From positions 1 through 62,158 of the forward strand of contig JADJZU010000026.1 of NCBI GenBank assembly GCA_016715625.1: a stretch of DNA of 62,158 bases, read 5' to 3'. Under the pieces are notes generated by a model, which was not told where the DNA came from, ran no database searches, and saw only the letters and a program-made list of their open reading frames with translations. Positions within the stretch are counted from its first letter, which is position 1, and each line of letters opens with the position of its first letter. Origin of the DNA: Bacteroidota bacterium (GTDB lineage: Bacteria; Bacteroidota; Bacteroidia; Chitinophagales; LD1). Both the position numbers and the translations under genes were made by a program. Shown in pieces: positions 10,167-18,106 of the stretch.

Positions 10167-11480
10167 TTACTTTACAATCTCACCGTATAAATCAAACTCC
10201 TCGGCACTGGTAATTTTCACCATCGCAAAATCGCCCGGCCGCACATAATTAGTTTGGGCATTTACCAGCACTTCATTATCTACTTCAGGTGAATCAAACT
10301 CGGTACGTCCAATGAAATATCCGCTCTCTTTCCGATCGAACAATACCCGAAATACCTTACCTACTTTTTGTTGGTTGAGCTCGCGAGATATATCTTCCTG
10401 TATGCTCATTAGCTCTGCAGCCCGTTCCTCTTTTACTTCCTGAGGCACATTGTCCTCATCTTTATGTGCGCGGGTATTCTCCTCATGCGAATAGGTGAAC
10501 ACACCCAAACGATCAAAGCGCATTTCCTGCACAAATGATTTCAAATCTTCAAAATCCTGTTCGCTTTCATTTGGATAGCCCACCAGCATGGTGGTGCGCA
10601 AAGCGATGTCAGGCACTCTTTGGCGGATGGCTTTGATTAGTGCGCGGGTATCTTCATTCGTAATGTTTCTGCGCATAGCTGTAAGCATGTGGTCAGATAC
10701 ATGTTGCAAAGGCATATCCAGATAATTGCACACTTTTTTATTCTCAGTGATGGCCTCTATTATCTCCATCGGAAATTGTGCCGGATAGGCGTAGTGCAGC
10801 CGAATCCATTCAATGCCTTCCACCTGAGACAGTGCGTTTAATAACTCCGGCAATCTTCTCTTCTTATAGATGTCCAATCCATAAAAGGTTAGTTCCTGGG
10901 CAATCAACATCAGTTCTTTTACGCCCTGTGCTGCCAGTTTTTGGGCCTCCGCTACAATCTCTTCTGTACTTCTGGATTGGTGCTTACCACGCATCAGGGG
11001 AATGGCACAAAATGAGCAAGTGCGGTTGCAGCCCTCCGAAATTTTGAGATAAGCATAATGCAATGGAGTAGTGAGAAACCGTTCTCCAATCAATTCGTGC
11101 TTATAATCTACTTTTAATGTTTTCAGCAGGCGAGGTAGTTCCATAGTGCCAAAGAAAGCATCCACCTCTGGTATTTCTTCTTCCAGATTGTCTTTGTAAC
11201 GCTGCGACAAACATCCGGTTACATACAGCTTTTCAATTCGGCCTTCGGTTTTGGCTTCTGCGTATTCCATAATGGTGTTAATGGATTCTTCTTTGGCCCG
11301 ATCTATAAAACCGCAGGTATTTACAATGACAATGTTCCGGCCTTTGCTCCATTTGTCGTGCTGCACATCGTAGCCGCCATGTTGCAATTGCCCCATCAAT
11401 ACCTCACTATCCACCAGATTTTTAGAGCAACCAAGTGTAATAACAGATACCTTATCTTTTTTTATTGCTTTCGTTTTCAC
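10167..11480 (-). CDS. rimO: Ribosomal protein S12 methylthiotransferase RimO
   Basis: A radical-SAM enzyme that adds a methylthio group to an aspartate of ribosomal protein S12. The N-terminal domain carries the auxiliary-cluster cysteines C18, C56 and C90, in LGCSKN, NTCGF and TGCLSQRY. The radical-SAM motif CNRTCSFC is at residues 151-158, and a TRAM-like domain ends the protein. At 437 residues it is full length. RimO is favoured over the tRNA enzyme MiaB by the LGCSKNLVDSE start. The gene begins two bases after the ftsY stop, so the two are tightly coupled. Confidence 0.95.
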   Translation of the reverse strand: MKTKAIKKDKVSVITLGCSKNLVDSEVLMGQLQHGGYDVQHDKWSKGRNIVIVNTCGFIDRAKEESINTIMEYAEAKTEGRIEKLYVTGCLSQRYKDNLEEEIPEVDAFFGTMELPRLLKTLKVDYKHELIGERFLTTPLHYAYLKISEGCNRTCSFCAIPLMRGKHQSRSTEEIVAEAQKLAAQGVKELMLIAQELTFYGLDIYKKRRLPELLNALSQVEGIEWIRLHYAYPAQFPMEIIEAITENKKVCNYLDMPLQHVSDHMLTAMRRNITNEDTRALIKAIRQRVPDIALRTTMLVGYPNESEQDFEDLKSFVQEMRFDRLGVFTYSHEENTRAHKDEDNVPQEVKEERAAELMSIQEDISRELNQQKVGKVFRVLFDRKESGYFIGRTEFDSPEVDNEVLVNAQTNYVRPGDFAMVKITSAEEFDLYGEIVK

Positions 11481-11482
11481 CC

Positions 11483-12436
11483 TTACTTTTTAAACAGGGA
11501 CTCTACAAACAATCGCTTGTTGAACACCTGCAATTTATCAATTGCCTCACCCACGCCAATGTACTTAACCGGTATGTGAAACTGGTCGCTAATGCCCAGC
11601 ACCACGCCTCCTTTGGCGGTGCCGTCTAGTTTGGTAATAGCCAGGGCAGTCACCTGTGTGGCAGCCGTAAACTGGCGGGCTTGCTCAATCGCATTTTGGC
11701 CAGTGGAACCATCGAGCACCAGCAGCACCTCGTGCGGAGCATCCGGTACAACTTTCTGCATCACTCGTTTTATTTTGGTGAGTTCGTTCATTAAATCTAT
11801 CCGGTTGTGCAGGCGCCCTGCTGTATCTATAATGACCACATCGGCACCGATGGCTACGGCTCTTTCTACGGCCTGAAAGGCCACTGATGCCGGGTCGGCA
11901 TTATGCTGTCCGCGTACCATTTCCACATCACTGCGCTTGGCCCATACTTCCAACTGATCCACCGCGGCTGCACGAAACGTGTCGGCAGCACCCAGCAGCA
12001 CTTTTTTATCATTCTTCTTGAACTGGTAGGCGAGTTTGCCTATTGTGGTGGTTTTACCAGCACCATTTACCCCCACTACCATTAGCACAAATGGTTTTTT
12101 ATCGGCAGGCGTATCAAAATTCTCCAGGTCTGTATTTTTGTTCTCCGCCAGTATGTTTTCTATTTCCAGACGTATGAGTCGGTTCATTTCTTCCTCCGAC
12201 ACATACTTGTCTTTAGCCGCCCTTTCCTCTATTCGTTTAATGATTTTGATGGTGGTTTGCAGCCCCACATCGGACGACACCAGTGCCTCTTCCAGATTAT
12301 CGAGCACTTCGTCATCTATCTTGCTCTTGCCGGCAATGGCGCGGGTAATTTTAGAAAGAAAGCCATCTTTGGTTTTCTCCAAACCCTTGTCCAGATCTTC
12401 CTTCTTTTCTTTGGTAAAAAAACTGAATAAGCCCAT
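11483..12436 (-). CDS. ftsY: Signal recognition particle receptor FtsY
   Basis: The SRP receptor GTPase that delivers ribosome-nascent chain complexes to the Sec translocon. The start at 12436 (MGLFSFFTKEKKED) gives 317 residues, a short FtsY without the long acidic A domain. The NG domain shows the P-loop GVNGAGKTTTIGKLA, the DTFRAAA motif, the DTAGR box and the TKLDGTAKGG guanine-binding region. rimO follows after two bases. A 103-bp gap holding a terminator-like hairpin separates it from the upstream ribosomal-protein genes. Confidence 0.96.
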   Translation of the reverse strand: MGLFSFFTKEKKEDLDKGLEKTKDGFLSKITRAIAGKSKIDDEVLDNLEEALVSSDVGLQTTIKIIKRIEERAAKDKYVSEEEMNRLIRLEIENILAENKNTDLENFDTPADKKPFVLMVVGVNGAGKTTTIGKLAYQFKKNDKKVLLGAADTFRAAAVDQLEVWAKRSDVEMVRGQHNADPASVAFQAVERAVAIGADVVIIDTAGRLHNRIDLMNELTKIKRVMQKVVPDAPHEVLLVLDGSTGQNAIEQARQFTAATQVTALAITKLDGTAKGGVVLGISDQFHIPVKYIGVGEAIDKLQVFNKRLFVESLFKK

Positions 12437-12489
12437 CCTGTTTTTCGTTTGAAATCGCCCTGGCGATTGTTCTTTTATTGAAAACAAAA

Positions 12490-12517
12490 AAAGCACCTCT
12501 CTATCGAAAGATGCTTT
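12490..12517 (-). terminator. Terminator or attenuator between DUF4295 and ftsY
   Basis: On the minus strand a 12-bp stem (AAAGCATCTTTC / GAGAGGTGCTTT, two G-T pairs) closes on a GATA loop and runs straight into a TTTTTTT tract. It would end or reduce transcription from the ribosomal-protein genes before ftsY. Confidence 0.75.
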
Positions 12518-12539
12518 ATTGCAAATGAATTTGAGTGAA

Positions 12540-12710
12540 CTATACTTCTTTACCGGCCAAGAAATCCTGCACTTTGTCTTTGTGCACTATCTTTTCCAAA
12601 AAAGAATAGTTGTTCGTTTTGCCTTTTACGGCTTTAATCACTTTCACATAGTCTTTTGAACCTACTACTGTTTGACGGTCTGTTCTAGCGTTCTTCGATA
12701 TTTTTGCCAT
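12540..12710 (-). CDS. DUF4295 family small protein
   Basis: A 56-residue basic protein, MAKISKNARTDRQ... ending DFLAGKEV. It sits directly after rpmB and rpmG and before ftsY, the usual place of DUF4295 proteins in Bacteroidota. The family is restricted to this phylum as far as I know. Position and charge suggest a ribosome-associated protein, but its role is not established. The start at 12710 is the only ATG that includes the conserved MAKISKNA opening. Confidence 0.88.
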   Translation of the reverse strand: MAKISKNARTDRQTVVGSKDYVKVIKAVKGKTNNYSFLEKIVHKDKVQDFLAGKEV

Positions 12711-12737
12711 GGTTAGTCAGTTTAAATGTTCGGTAAA

Positions 12738-12925
12738 TTACTTAATCTCTTTGTGAACGGTTACTTTTTTCAAAAACGGATTGAACTTTTTCAATTCAAT
12801 ACGCTCAGTGGTTGTCTTACGGTTTTTGTAAGTCATGTAACGGCTCATTCCGGGAACACCGCTTTCTTTTTGTTCGGTGCATTCCAGAATCACCTGTATG
12901 CGGTTGCCTTTGCTTTTTTAGCCAT
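12738..12925 (-). CDS. rpmG: Ribosomal protein bL33, frameshifted in this sequence
   Basis: A large-subunit ribosomal protein. The opening MAKKA (from 12925) and the body GNRIQVILECTEQKES, ending KKVTVHKEIK at 12738, lie in different frames. Adding one base to the three-base T run at 12909-12911 (plus strand) joins them into a normal protein of about 62 residues. Because this is a conserved core gene between rpmB and DUF4295, a missing homopolymer base in the consensus is much likelier than a real null allele. Confidence 0.85.
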
Positions 12926-12939
12926 GATAGTGTGGTTTC

Positions 12940-13188
12940 TTAGTTTTTATTCAATGAAATAGACCCTTTTTTGCTCAGGTCTTTCAGGTAAGCATAAATA
13001 CCTTTTTTGTTGATCGTGCGCAGGGCCGCTACCGATATTTTTAATTCAATCCACTCATCCAACTCAGGGATGTAGAAGTTTTTCTTCTTCAGATTTGGCA
13101 AAAACTTACGCTTGGTTTTACGGTTCGAGTGCGACACGTAGTGACCCGACATAGGTCTTTTTCCGGTAAGTTCACATACTTTACTCAT
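12940..13188 (-). CDS. rpmB: Ribosomal protein bL28
   Basis: A large-subunit ribosomal protein of 82 residues. The start at 13188 (MSKVCELTGKRPMSGHYVSH) matches the family's conserved opening; the 14 upstream in-frame codons are promoter and leader sequence. It is the first gene of the rpmB-rpmG-DUF4295 unit. A consensus Bacteroidota promoter lies 21-51 bases upstream. Confidence 0.97.
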   Translation of the reverse strand: MSKVCELTGKRPMSGHYVSHSNRKTKRKFLPNLKKKNFYIPELDEWIELKISVAALRTINKKGIYAYLKDLSKKGSISLNKN

Positions 13189-13208
13189 AACATCTTTTTT
13201 AGGGAGCG

Positions 13209-13239
13209 CAAATATAAAATCGGTTTTCAAACTTCCAAA
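13209..13239 (-). promoter_or_regulatory. Housekeeping promoter of the rpmB operon
   Basis: On the minus strand TTTG (13236-13239) is followed after exactly 19 bases by TATATTTG (13209-13216). This is a full match to the primary sigma-factor promoter of Bacteroidota (TTTG at -33, TAnnTTTG at -7). It gives a leader of roughly 15 bases before rpmB. Confidence 0.85.
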
Positions 13240-13249
13240 GGCACCACTA

Positions 13250-13942
13250 TCACATTTTCACATAGATGCCTTTTTCCAATTGAATGGAGTTATTGGCACA
13301 GCTGAATATTTTGGAAGGATACTTATCTATAATCTGATAATTGTGGGTGGCCATAAGCACAGCGGTGTTGTGTTCGCGGTTAATGCGGATGAGCAGTTTC
13401 ACAATTTCATCGGAGGTTTCGGGGTCCAGGTTGCCGGTGGGTTCATCCGCAATAATAAGTGGTGGGTTATTGATCAGCGAGCGGGCAATGACCAGCCGCT
13501 GTTGTTCGCCCCAGGAAATCCGGAAGGGCATTTTGGCCGCTAAATGACCCAGGCCCACCTCGGACAGCACCTCGCCAATGCGCTCGTTGCGTTTTTCTTT
13601 GCTTTCCCAGCCGGTGGCGCGAAGCACAAAGTCCAGATTTTCGTACACGTTTCGATCGCTTAAAAGCTGGAAGTCTTGAAACACAATACCAATCTTTCTA
13701 CGCAGCAAAGGTATTTGTGAGTTGGTGAGGCTGCTAAGGTTAAAATCGCACACCACCGCGCTGCCCTCTTTAATGGCTACTTCGCCATAGAGCGATTTTA
13801 AAAAGGAACTTTTGCCGGCTCCCGTTTTACCTATCAGATAGATGAACTCTCCTTGCTGCACATCCAAGGTTACATCATTTAATACGGCTTCGTGGCCCTG
13901 ATAGATGTTTACGTGGTTATAGCTAATGACTAAATCTTCCAT
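13250..13942 (-). CDS. ftsE: FtsE-like ABC transporter ATP-binding protein
   Basis: An ATPase of the FtsE/LolD type; FtsE works with FtsX to control cell-wall hydrolysis at division. The start at 13942 (MEDLVISYNHVNIY) gives 230 residues. Seen in order: Walker A GKTGAGKSS, Q-loop FQDFQLL, signature, Walker B LIIADEPTG, and the switch histidine in ATHNYQ. The signature reads RISWGEQQR, with tryptophan where LSGGEQ has its first glycine. No ftsX lies beside it. The FQDFQLL motif and short length favour FtsE, but another small ABC ATPase is possible. Confidence 0.82.
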   Translation of the reverse strand: MEDLVISYNHVNIYQGHEAVLNDVTLDVQQGEFIYLIGKTGAGKSSFLKSLYGEVAIKEGSAVVCDFNLSSLTNSQIPLLRRKIGIVFQDFQLLSDRNVYENLDFVLRATGWESKEKRNERIGEVLSEVGLGHLAAKMPFRISWGEQQRLVIARSLINNPPLIIADEPTGNLDPETSDEIVKLLIRINREHNTAVLMATHNYQIIDKYPSKIFSCANNSIQLEKGIYVKM

Positions 13943-14014
13943 ACAATGCCTGTGGTTGTTTGTAGTGCGAATGTAAACGCCCTTCAACGGCCCGGTCAAG
14001 GGTGCTCCGGAAAG

Positions 14015-15354
14015 TTACACCAACCGGAGTTGTTTATATCTAAAAAAGAGTAGCGAACCGGCCAGCATGGCTATCCAGTATACCCACTCGGCTGTCCACA
14101 CCCACCAGATATTGGCCCAACTTTGATTCAGGATAAACACAAAATAAAGGATGTAAATGAACACCACCACTATTTCTATGCCCAACGCTATAAAGATATC
14201 GCCCACGCTGATACCCCGTTAAAAACGATATTGGCCACCGACATGAGCAGGAAGATGACAAACACCACGGGCAGTGCTTCCACGGCCATGGGCACGATAG
14301 AGGCATCATCAAATTTATTGACAAATACCCCGATGCAAACTTTGGGGAAGATGTAAATGAGCGCGCACGACACCAGCGCAAAGCCCAGACTCACCAGGCT
14401 GATTTTCTGCATCGCTACTTTTATTTCGCTGGTATTGCCCTGCCCCACCAAATTGCTGATGAGCGTATTGGCAGCCGAACCCAGGCTCCACGTGGGAATG
14501 GTGAAAAATAAAATCAGCTGCCGGTAAATAGAACTTACGGCCAGAGCATTGACACCCAACTTCACCTCTATGCGTGAGAAAAAAAGCAGCCAGCCACCCA
14601 CTGCGGCCAACGATTGCATCATGAGGGGCACCGAAATACGGGTCATTTGTTTCATGAGGGCGGTATCGAATCGGTCGAACTCAAAAAGATGAAATTGCTT
14701 TCTGCGGTTTTTGACAAAGGTGCCCAGGAAGAGTACGGCTACTGCAATGGTTTCGGAAATGGAGGTCGCCATTCCAGAGCCCCCGATACCGATTTCCGGT
14801 AGGCCAAATTGACCGTATACGAGTCCGTAGTTGAGCACAATATTCATCAAGGTCATCAGGGCAATGGATACCGAAAGAATCTGCGTTTTGCCAATGCCCG
14901 AGTAAAAAGCAATAAAAATAAAGCTCATGAAACTGGGCACCAGGCCCCACATGCGATAGGCCAGAAACTCTTCGCACTTAGCAATTATCTCTTCGTTGCT
15001 GAGCATAAAGCCCAGAATTTCGTGCGTAAAAATTTTGATGAGGAAAAACAACAGAAAAGAAACGACCAACAAAGCGCTGATAGTATTATCGAAGATATTG
15101 CCCACATCGCCATATTTCAGCTCACCCATTTTGCGGGCAATGAGCAGTTGTGTACCGCGCGTAAAGCTAAATCCCATCATAAAGAGCACGGAGTAAAACA
15201 CACTCGCAAAGCCGATGGCATCCAGCTCTACTTTGCCCAAATTACCTACAAATACGGTATCAAAGACGCCATTGCTGGTCCAGGCAATATTGCCCACAAT
15301 CAGCGGCAGGCTGATATGGAAAATCTCTTTGTAGGTTGCTTTCAGTTGTGCCAT
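14015..15354 (-). CDS. MATE family efflux transporter, frameshifted near its C terminus
   Basis: A multidrug/cation antiporter of the inner membrane with about twelve transmembrane helices. The first 388 residues, starting MAQLKATYKEIFHISLPLIV at 15354, are in one frame. The last two helices (VGDIFIALGIEIVVVFIYIL onward, to 14015) are in another. One extra base near 14206-14208 turns ...FNGVSAWA into FNGVSGVGD and joins them into about 446 residues, the usual length. Its stop is six bases short of a neighbouring gene start on neither strand; upstream the thioesterase ends seven bases away, so the thioesterase and transporter are probably co-transcribed. Confidence 0.85.
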
Positions 15355-15360
15355 ATCTGC

Positions 15361-15804
15361 TTATATAACGGCCATGGTAGCGCTGCCTTTGGCCACTATC
15401 ACTTCTTTCCCTTCTTCGGTGATGTAATATACTTCTGCTTCGCAAAAGTGGAAGCGTTTGCCTGGCTTAACAACCCCACCCCTCGAGTAAAACTTCTTGG
15501 CTATCCCCGGATTAAAGTAAGATATCTTGGCTTCTACTGTAAAAACCTTTTGCCCGTCTTCTACCAGGCTATAAGCCGCAAACCCCTGCACCATATCAAG
15601 TATGGTAGAGGTGACCCCACCATGCAGCCACCCGTTTTGCTGCTCGTGCATTTCGGCAAACTCCAACTCACCCTCCAGGTAGCCGGGCTCTATTTTTACC
15701 ATCACAAAGTTCATCCATTTCATGAATTTGTTTCGTGATATCATGAGTTCGGTGTAAGCCTTGTAATCAGGATTGCGCGCTTCGTGTTTCATGTTTGTAA
15801 ACAT
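15361..15804 (-). CDS. PaaI/hotdog-fold thioesterase family protein
   Basis: A 147-residue hotdog-fold protein likely to hydrolyse acyl-CoA thioesters. The core contains NGWLHGGVTSTILDMVQGFA, the HGG loop and helix typical of PaaI/YdiI-type enzymes, followed by the long strands KVFTVEAKISYFNPG and HFCEAEVYYI. The start is 15804 (MFTNMKHEARN) or 15792 (MKHEARNPDYKAY). A longer frame reaching 15966 would include the 21-bp repeats and is not believed. It lies back to back with a fatty-acid desaturase gene, with the repeat array between them. Confidence 0.8.
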   Translation of the reverse strand: MFTNMKHEARNPDYKAYTELMISRNKFMKWMNFVMVKIEPGYLEGELEFAEMHEQQNGWLHGGVTSTILDMVQGFAAYSLVEDGQKVFTVEAKISYFNPGIAKKFYSRGGVVKPGKRFHFCEAEVYYITEEGKEVIVAKGSATMAVI

Positions 15805-15911
15805 AAAAGAATAGGACAAAGGCGATAGCGGGGGAATAGGTGTGCAGCAAAAGTGCTGATCGCAAATTAACGGTTCCCATCCCCATAACACCTTAATGTT
15901 TTTACTCCATG

Positions 15912-16101
15912 GTCCACTGTTTTGCGAAAAAAAGTCCTCCTGAAACACAAAAAAGTCCTCCCTCAATCAAAAAGCGTTGACCTTAATGCAAAAAAAGTCC
16001 TTCCTCAATGCTTTAAGGTCCACTTTTTTGCGAGCAAAGTCCTCCTTTGACCGTTAACAGTCCACCTTTTAGTAAAATAAGTACACTTTTTGCTTTACCC
16101 C
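15912..16101. repeat. Array of nine 21-bp units between divergent thioesterase and desaturase genes
   Basis: Units begin with GTCC or a one- to two-base variant at 15912, 15934, 15955, 15976, 15997, 16018, 16039, 16060 and 16081. All steps are 21 bp except the first, which is 22 and crosses a seven-A run. Unit bodies are A/T rich, often TTTTTGC then an A run, and vary more than the GTCC(T/A)C head. Two units share a longer match, GTCCAC..TTTTGCGA. The first unit follows an ATG at 15909, so a short heptad-repeat peptide (VLLKHKK, VLPQSKS, VDLNAKK...) ending at a TGA is a formal alternative. The rest of the 454-bp gap between the two genes holds no gene I can support. Confidence 0.8.
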
Positions 16102-16258
16102 ATCGTCAGACTCGATCGTAGAGGGCTATGCGTTCATAAATGCCAATCGGTATAATCGCGGTCTACTGCCTCTGCCCACCGCCCCTGCCACCTTAACACC
16201 ACTGCCCATGTCAACAGAGTGGCATCAATTACTACTTTAGCCCGCTCATCTATATAGT

Positions 16259-17308
16259 ATGAATATTACATTGCCACCTATCACTGACCCTACCTACAAT
16301 CCCGACCACAAACGAAGTGCTGTGGATCGTTTCTTTGTTCGGTTTATTCGCGATGAGCGCGACCTGCCCTTTATCTATCTCATGCTTCAGTTGCTTTTCA
16401 TTTTTATACCCATGGCCATTTATCAGTTTATCCCCAGCAATTTTACCTGGTGGTTGGTCTTGGTGTCGGCCATTCTGCAATTGGGTTTTTATGCCGGTCC
16501 CTTCAATTTGATGCTGCACAATACCAGCCATCGCAAGTTCTTTAAACCGGAATACGATTGGGCCAATCAGATTATTCCCTGGGTGATAGGGCCCTTTTTG
16601 GGACAATCGCCCGAAACCTATTTCGGGCACCACATTGGCATGCATCACGCTGAAAACAACATGGAAGATGACCTCAGCTCCACCCTTCATTATCAGCGAG
16701 ATAGCTTTCTAGATTTCATAAAATACTTCACGCTCTTTTTGTTTTCAGGATTTGTTACGCTGGTGGAATATCACAGACGCAGAAATAAGAAGCGCTATCT
16801 TAAAATGGTGCTGCGGGGCGAGCTCACCTTTATGATAGTATGTGCCATTTTGTTCTTCATCAACTGGCGGGCCGCGCTGGTGGTATTTGTATTGCCCTTT
16901 GTCATTAATCGCTTTTTAATGATGGCCGGCAACTGGGGCCAGCATGCCTTTATCGATTTAAGCGACCCCGAAAACAACTACAAAAACAGCCTCACCTGCA
17001 TTAATGCCCGCTACAACAAAATATGCTTCAATGACGGCTACCACATTGGCCACCACCTGAAGCCCAACATGCACTGGACCGAAATGCCGGTCGAGTTTCA
17101 GCAGAATATTGAAAAATATGTGAGCAACCGGGCCGTAATTTTTGAGGGTATAGATTTCTTCTTTGTTTGGTTTCTGCTCATGACCAAGAGCTATTCCACC
17201 CTGGCCAATCACTTTGTGGATGCCGGCAACCTTTATACGAACAAAGAGGAAATTATCGCCTTCCTGCAATCCAGATTGCAAAAGGCTGAATGGGCGGTGG
17301 CGGTATAG
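16259..17308 (+). CDS. Membrane fatty acid desaturase family protein
   Basis: A di-iron desaturase of 349 residues that introduces double bonds into lipid acyl chains. Three histidine boxes are visible: HNTSH, GHHIGMHH and YHIGHH, placed between hydrophobic helices such as YLMLQLLFIFIPMAIYQF. The start at 16259 (MNITLPPITDPTY) is the first ATG of the frame. It is divergent from the thioesterase gene across a 21-bp repeat array, and it is convergent with the small CxxC protein gene, with only one base between stops. Regiospecificity cannot be read from sequence. Confidence 0.88.
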   Translation: MNITLPPITDPTYNPDHKRSAVDRFFVRFIRDERDLPFIYLMLQLLFIFIPMAIYQFIPSNFTWWLVLVSAILQLGFYAGPFNLMLHNTSHRKFFKPEYDWANQIIPWVIGPFLGQSPETYFGHHIGMHHAENNMEDDLSSTLHYQRDSFLDFIKYFTLFLFSGFVTLVEYHRRRNKKRYLKMVLRGELTFMIVCAILFFINWRAALVVFVLPFVINRFLMMAGNWGQHAFIDLSDPENNYKNSLTCINARYNKICFNDGYHIGHHLKPNMHWTEMPVEFQQNIEKYVSNRAVIFEGIDFFFVWFLLMTKSYSTLANHFVDAGNLYTNKEEIIAFLQSRLQKAEWAVAV

Positions 17309-17309
17309 T

Positions 17310-17543
17310 TTATTGTTCCTGTGCTTTTTTTCGGGCCTTCCACCAAAAGTAGCCCACCGTACCAATAATCAGGTAAGGGGTAAAGAACAAATACATTACA
17401 CCTTTATTGATTCCTTCAGAGTTGGCCGAACCGGCATCGCGGCTGCTTTCGGCTGTGGCCTGGCACATGCTGCATTGTGCAGACACGTTTTTGGATGCAA
17501 AAGCAAACAGCAAAACGAGAAACAGTGGAAGTAGTTTTTTCAT
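17310..17543 (-). CDS. Small secreted membrane protein with CxxC motif
   Basis: A 77-residue protein: signal peptide (MKKLLPLFLVLLFAFA... ending VSAQ), then CSMC directly after the predicted cleavage site, then one transmembrane helix (YLFFTPYLIIGTVGYFWW) and a charged tail. It closes a minus-strand group with a DUF420 protein and an SCO protein. That setting and the exported cysteine pair suggest a role in cytochrome oxidase copper or thiol handling, but this is inference. No named family was recognised. Confidence 0.8.
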   Translation of the reverse strand: MKKLLPLFLVLLFAFASKNVSAQCSMCQATAESSRDAGSANSEGINKGVMYLFFTPYLIIGTVGYFWWKARKKAQEQ

Positions 17544-17561
17544 AACTCAAATGTAAAAAGC

Positions 17562-18101
17562 TTAAGAATAATAAGGTGAAATAAGCAGGTAAACCAATAC
17601 ACCGGTGATGGATACATACAGCCAAAGCGGAAAGGTGTAGCGGGCAATCTTTTTGTGTTTTACAAAATCGCCACTCAGGCTGTTGTAAGCAGTCAACAAA
17701 ATGAAAGGCAGAATCACTGCCGCCAGAATAATGTGGGTAATGAGAATAAAGTAATAGAAATAGCGCAGGGCACCCTCACCACCAAAGGAAGTTTCACCGG
17801 CAAAAAGATGATGGGCAATGTACGACACCAGAAACAGTGAAGAAAATACAATGGCACTCATCATTACGTTTCGGTGGGCTTCCAGTTTACGCTGCTTCAC
17901 CAATACAATACCGACTATCAGCAAAATGGAAACCGTGGAATTGATAAAGGCATTGATCGTGGCAAAAATATGCGGACTGAACCCCAGGTCTACATTCAGT
18001 TTTACCCGGCTCAGCACCACTACGGCTGCAAACACTACTACCGAAAGGGTTCCGATTACGCGGTAGGCTACGGTATCATTTCGCTCTATCCATGCTTTCA
18101 T
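17562..18101 (-). CDS. DUF420 family membrane protein
   Basis: A 179-residue protein with five predicted helices. Histidines lie at helix ends: EAHRNVMM, SYIAHHLF, LITHIILA and FVKHKKIARYTFPLWLY, the pattern that defines DUF420 (YozB-like). Members sit beside cytochrome oxidase and SCO genes in Bacteroidota. The gene starts five bases after the SCO stop and is followed by the CxxC protein. A role in oxidase assembly is likely from context, with no reaction known. Confidence 0.87.
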   Translation of the reverse strand: MKAWIERNDTVAYRVIGTLSVVVFAAVVVLSRVKLNVDLGFSPHIFATINAFINSTVSILLIVGIVLVKQRKLEAHRNVMMSAIVFSSLFLVSYIAHHLFAGETSFGGEGALRYFYYFILITHIILAAVILPFILLTAYNSLSGDFVKHKKIARYTFPLWLYVSITGVLVYLLISPYYS

Positions 18102-18106
18102 AAGGG

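Noticed and set aside
14015..14206. Separate 63-residue membrane protein
   Set aside because: Its sequence is the expected last two helices of the MATE transporter, displaced by one base.
14809..15738. 309-residue plus-strand frame rich in histidine and glutamine
   Set aside because: It is antisense to the MATE and thioesterase genes, with no family-like motifs.
15805..15966. Extended thioesterase N terminus including EDFF repeats
   Set aside because: The added residues come from the 21-bp array and are not thioesterase-like; starts at 15804 or 15792 fit the family.
15912..16101. Plasmid replication origin with iterons
   Set aside because: The 21-bp spacing fits iterons, but no Rep gene, DnaA boxes or plasmid genes are nearby and the surroundings are core chromosomal genes.
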